Shown: piece after piece, positions 11,582 through 11,766 of the stretch | Layout of the letters: each line of letters opens with the position of its first letter | How positions within the stretch are numbered: position 1 is the stretch's first letter | Assembly: GCA_045616505.1 (NCBI GenBank) | Contig: JAZLGV010000046.1 | Location: 1-11,766, forward strand | From: JAKSUT01 sp045616505 | GTDB lineage: Bacteria > Cyanobacteriota > Vampirovibrionia > Gastranaerophilales > Gastranaerophilaceae | Direction of reading: 5' to 3' | DNA: 11,766 nt | Made by a program: the position numbers and the translations under genes | Notes under the pieces: generated by a model | What the model saw: only the letters and a program-made list of their open reading frames with translations | Told to the model about the DNA's origin: nothing | The model's database searches: none

Positions 11582-11766
11582 ACAATGGAGAGTTTGATCC
11601 TGGCTCAGGACGAACGCTGGCGGCGTGCTTCATACATGCAAGTCGAACGAGAAGCAGGAGCTTGCTCCTGTGGAAAGTGGCGGACGGGTGAGTAATATGT
11701 AGGAAATCTGCCCTAGAGAGGGGGACAACAGAGGGAAACTTCTGCTAATACCCCATATGAGCGTAC
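11582..11766 (+). rRNA. 16S ribosomal RNA, 5' part (cut by the window edge)
   Basis: The universal 5' segment AGAGTTTGATCCTGGCTCAG begins at 11589 (E. coli position 8), which places the mature end near 11582. It continues with GACGAACGCTGGCGGCGTGC, ACATGCAAGTCGAACGA, a V1 hairpin CAGGAG-CTTG-CTCCTG (11655-11670) and GGCGGACGGGTGAGTAA. GGGGACAACA and GCTAATACCCC in the next helix are the cyanobacterial-lineage wording. Only the first 185 nt are present; the rest of the rrn operon continues to the right. Confidence 0.98.

Overview
The window looks like the chromosome of a low-GC, Gram-negative-type bacterium from the non-photosynthetic sister group of the cyanobacteria (Melainabacteria/Vampirovibrionia, probably Gastranaerophilales). 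Four things point there. The start of the 16S rRNA at the right edge has cyanobacterial-style V1-V2 wording (GGGGACAACA followed by GCTAATACCCC). The sigma factor reads IRLP after region 2.4, as in cyanobacteria. There is a type IV pilus / type II secretion-like assembly platform, which implies two membranes. The whole window is very AT-rich. The placement is inferred from memory of these families, not from a database search.

Layout, left to right. Minus strand: gyrB (56-2506), with its own terminator at the left edge. Next on the minus strand is a lone sugar-type solute-binding protein (2616-3851), whose best promoter sits so close to the ATG that the mRNA may be leaderless. Plus strand: an unassigned radical SAM enzyme with four extra C-terminal cysteines (3984-4826). 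It converges, with 9 bp between the stop codons, on a minus-strand operon of a PilM-PilN fusion (5598-7412) and a PilO-like protein (4836-5585). Divergent from that operon, on the plus strand, are nadA (quinolinate synthase, 7511-8422) and a small secreted coiled-coil protein (8493-8927). A symmetrical, probably bidirectional terminator (8973-9005) separates these from the minus-strand pair rlmB (10024-10779) then primary sigma factor rpoD (9007-9996). The last 1 kb holds an AT-rich intergenic region, tandem promoters with an A-tract upstream element, a roughly 300-nt structured leader, and the first 185 nt of the 16S rRNA.

Most genes are housekeeping: DNA topology, transcription initiation, ribosome synthesis and modification, NAD synthesis. 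The most distinctive part is the pilus-type inner-membrane platform. PilM and PilN are one polypeptide, as in GspL of type II secretion. The nucleotide-binding signatures of the actin-like part look degenerate, and both platform proteins end in Q/P/G-rich tails that would lie in the periplasm. No PilP or secretin gene is adjacent. The radical SAM protein is the gene whose role is least clear. I see no CRISPR array, insertion sequence, prophage, tRNA or defence system in the window.
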